This document shows, piece by piece, positions 51,498 through 53,164 of a stretch of 53,164 nt of DNA (position 1 is its first letter; every line of letters begins with the position of its first letter). This DNA is from Gemmatimonadota bacterium (GTDB lineage Bacteria; Gemmatimonadota; Gemmatimonadetes; Gemmatimonadales; Gemmatimonadaceae), in the NCBI GenBank assembly GCA_023249375.1, contig JAHFCT010000023.1, positions 1-53,164 of the forward strand, given 5' to 3'. A model generated the notes under the pieces. That model did no database searches. It was given only the letters and a program-made list of their open reading frames with translations, and had not been told where the DNA came from. The translations under genes and the position numbers were made by a program.

Positions 51498-52132
51498 TCA
51501 CGTTCCCCATCGTGCTCTCGGCGCCCTCGGGGGCGGGCAAGACCACCATCTACAAGCGGTTGATGGCGGAGCGCAGCGACATCGGCTATTCGGTGTCGTG
51601 CACCACGCGCGCCCCGCGCGATGGGGAAGTGAACGGCACGGACTACCACTTTCTCTCGCCCGACGAGTTTGAGCGTCGCCGCGTCGCGGGCGAGTTCGCC
51701 GAGTGCGCGCAGGTGCATGACCGCGCGTACGGCACGCTGCGCAGCGAGGTGCAGCGGGTGCTGTCTGGCGGGCGGCATGTGATCATGGACATCGACGTGC
51801 AGGGAGCGGCGCAGTTTGCGCGGGCCTTCCCGCAGTCGGTGCTCATCTTCATCATCCCTCCCTCAATCGATGTGCTGGTGGAGCGGCTCACGCGGCGGGC
51901 CAGCGAGAGCCGGGACGGGCTGCTCACCAGGCTCCGCAATGCCCAGATGGAGTTGCACGAAATCGGCCGCTACCACTATGTGGTGGAGAACGATGATCTC
52001 GACCGCGCCGTGTCGCGCGTGTCGGCCATCATCGACGCCGAGATGACGCGGCGCGAGCGGGCGCCGATGCTGGACGAACAGGTGGCCGGGCTCATTGCCC
52101 GTCTCGAGACCGAAATCACGAATTACGCCTAA
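51494..52132 (+). CDS. gmk: Guanylate kinase
   Basis: The 212-aa protein has the P-loop SAPSGAGKTT and the GMP-binding patterns SVSCTTRAPRDGEVNGTDYHF, AQVHDRAYGT and VIMDIDVQGAAQF. It makes GDP from GMP. In this window it and guaA serve the same pathway although they are not linked. rpoZ follows 14 bases after the stop. Confidence 0.96.
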   Translation: MITFPIVLSAPSGAGKTTIYKRLMAERSDIGYSVSCTTRAPRDGEVNGTDYHFLSPDEFERRRVAGEFAECAQVHDRAYGTLRSEVQRVLSGGRHVIMDIDVQGAAQFARAFPQSVLIFIIPPSIDVLVERLTRRASESRDGLLTRLRNAQMELHEIGRYHYVVENDDLDRAVSRVSAIIDAEMTRRERAPMLDEQVAGLIARLETEITNYA

Positions 52133-52146
52133 CCCGGAACGCGACC

Positions 52147-52359
52147 ATGCGAGTGTTCACCCCGACCGAAGTCACCGTGCACGCGACCAACAAGTACCTC
52201 TCGGTGCTCGTGGCCGCCAAGTACTCGCGCGTGCTCAACGAGTTTCCGCGCATGGGCACCAAGGCCGGCGAGAAGAAGCTGACGACGCGCGCGCTCGAAG
52301 AGCTCACCGAAGGGCGCATCGAATACCGCGTGGTGCCGCGCCGCCGTCCCACCGAGTAG
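52147..52359 (+). CDS. rpoZ: RNA polymerase omega subunit
   Basis: The 70-aa protein is the omega subunit: NKYLSVLVAAKYSRVLNE contains the conserved core, followed by KKLTTRALEELTEGRIEY. It supports assembly of RNA polymerase. Place and size between gmk and coaBC match the usual order of the cluster. Confidence 0.92.
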   Translation: MRVFTPTEVTVHATNKYLSVLVAAKYSRVLNEFPRMGTKAGEKKLTTRALEELTEGRIEYRVVPRRRPTE

Positions 52360-52380
52360 CGGCGCCACCGGAGCCTTTAG

Positions 52381-53164
52381 GTGCGCCCCTTTGACGGGCG
52401 GCGCGTCCTCCTTGGCGTTACCGGGGGCATCGCGGCCTATAAGTCGGCGGCGCTGGCGCGGGATCTGACCCTCGCCGGCGCCGAAGTCGACGTCGTGCTC
52501 ACGCGTTCCGCGCGCGAGTTCGTCGGGGCGGTCACGTTCGAGGCGCTGACCGGACGCCCCGTGCACGAGCAGCTCGTCGCGGCGGGCCACGCCCTCGATC
52601 ACATTCGCTTGCCGCGCGGCGCCAACGTCATCGTCGTCGCGCCGGCCACCGCCGATTTCATCGCGCGCGCCGCCGCGGGCCGTGCCGACGACCTCCTCGC
52701 CGCATCGCTGCTCGCCGCGGGCGACGTACCCGTGTTGATTGTCCCCGCGATGAACGATCGCATGTGGGCGCACCCGCAGGTCAGGCAGAACGTCGCGCGC
52801 CTGCGCGAGATCGGATATCACGTAATGGAGCCCGACACGGGCCTGCTCGCGAGCCGCGAGGAGGGCAGCGGTCCTGGCCGCATGCCCGAGCCCGCGGTGA
52901 TCCGTGCACAGATCGCGCGGTTGCTCGAGCCCGCGTCGCCGCTCAGCGGCAAACGCGTCGTTGTCACCGCCGGCCCCACGCGCGAGGCGCTCGATCCGGT
53001 GCGCTTCATTAGTAATCACTCCAGCGGCAAGATGGGGGTGGCGCTCGCCGCGGCTGCGTGGCGCCGCGGAGCCGACGTGACGCTCATTGCCGGTCCGCTC
53101 AGCGTGGAGTTCCCCAGCGGGCCGCGCGTGGTGTCCGTGGAGAACACGCAGCAGATGGCCGACG
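52381..53164 (+). CDS. coaBC: Phosphopantothenoylcysteine decarboxylase/synthetase (3' end outside window)
   Basis: The visible 261 codons start with GTG 52381 (GGAG upstream) and cover the CoaC half: [11 protein letters not shown], the segment LDHIRLPRG with the catalytic His, [20 protein letters not shown] and PAMNDRMW (substrate-recognition clamp). The CoaB half begins with [23 protein letters not shown] then SSGKMG. The bifunctional enzyme makes 4'-phosphopantetheine in CoA synthesis. The gene is cut by the window end. Confidence 0.95.
   Translation, partial: MRPFDGRRVLLGVTGGIAAYKSAALARDLTLAGAEVDVVLTRSAREFVGAVTFEALTGRPVHEQLVAAGHALDHIRLPRGANVIVVAPATADFIARAAAGRADDLLAASLLAAGDVPVLIVPAMNDRMWAHPQVRQNVARLREIGYHVMEPDTGLLASREEGSGPGRMPEPAVIRAQIARLLEPASPLSGKRVVVTAGPTREALDPVRFISNHSSGKMGVALAAAAWRRGADVTLIAGPLSVEFPSGPRVVSVENTQQMAD

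Overview
The window is GC-rich, tightly packed bacterial chromosome. It has Gram-negative traits: TonB-dependent receptor and plug-domain proteins, many lipoprotein and Sec/Tat signals, and a FecA/FepA-like outer-membrane receptor. Small TonB-plug proteins, a long GMP synthetase, an AmmeMemoRadiSam triad and a respiratory group 4 hydrogenase together suggest a soil or freshwater lineage such as Gemmatimonadota. That placement is inference; no rRNA is present to confirm it.

Layout. 1-1.45 kb: a minus-strand set with a MarR regulator, a small membrane protein carrying a 15-bp minisatellite, and the start of a copper nitrite reductase-like lipoprotein. 1.67 kb: a tRNA-Leu(CAA), followed by a GATC-rich repeat and a terminator. 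1.9-4 kb: a GNAT acetyltransferase, a histidine-bearing membrane protein and an orphan NarL-type regulator. 4.17-17.83 kb: a 12-gene, translationally coupled operon and the main item of interest. It encodes a membrane-bound group 4 [NiFe] hydrogenase of the Hyf/formate-hydrogenlyase type: large and small subunits, two ferredoxin-like electron-entry proteins, a NuoH-like subunit, a HyfE-like subunit, three antiporter-like proton-pumping subunits and a HycI-type protease. The same operon carries a formate-dehydrogenase-like molybdopterin protein and a HydB/HydG flavin/FeS pair. The arrangement suggests two electron-entry modules (formate-like and NAD(P)H) on one ion-pumping hydrogenase.

17.9-24.2 kb: a secreted protein of unknown family, a plug-only TonB-type protein, a Tat-exported esterase, a SnoaL-like lipoprotein, a CocE/NonD hydrolase and a CitMHS citrate transporter. 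24.3-26.7 kb: the minus-strand AmmeMemoRadiSam triad. 26.9-34.4 kb: a membrane protein, a second molybdopterin oxidoreductase, a VirJ-like protein, an alpha/beta hydrolase, a 63-aa protein and a TonB-dependent receptor. 34.7-45.7 kb: asnA, a eukaryote-type guaA, a metallo-beta-lactamase-fold protein, cysE with a Cys4 insert, an FkbM methyltransferase, a YbaK/ProX deacylase, an amidase, a GH27 alpha-galactosidase, a DUF983 protein and an Hpt protein. 45.8-53.2 kb: icd, pepA, a TonB-plug outer-membrane protein, then the housekeeping run yicC-gmk-rpoZ-coaBC, the last cut by the window end.

Across the window, three copies of a GATC-rich repeat lie directly after gene 3' ends, and several terminator hairpins share a GGCCGCC/GGCGGCC core. 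No CRISPR array, insertion sequence, integrase or rRNA was seen. All product names come from reading motifs by eye, without database searches.
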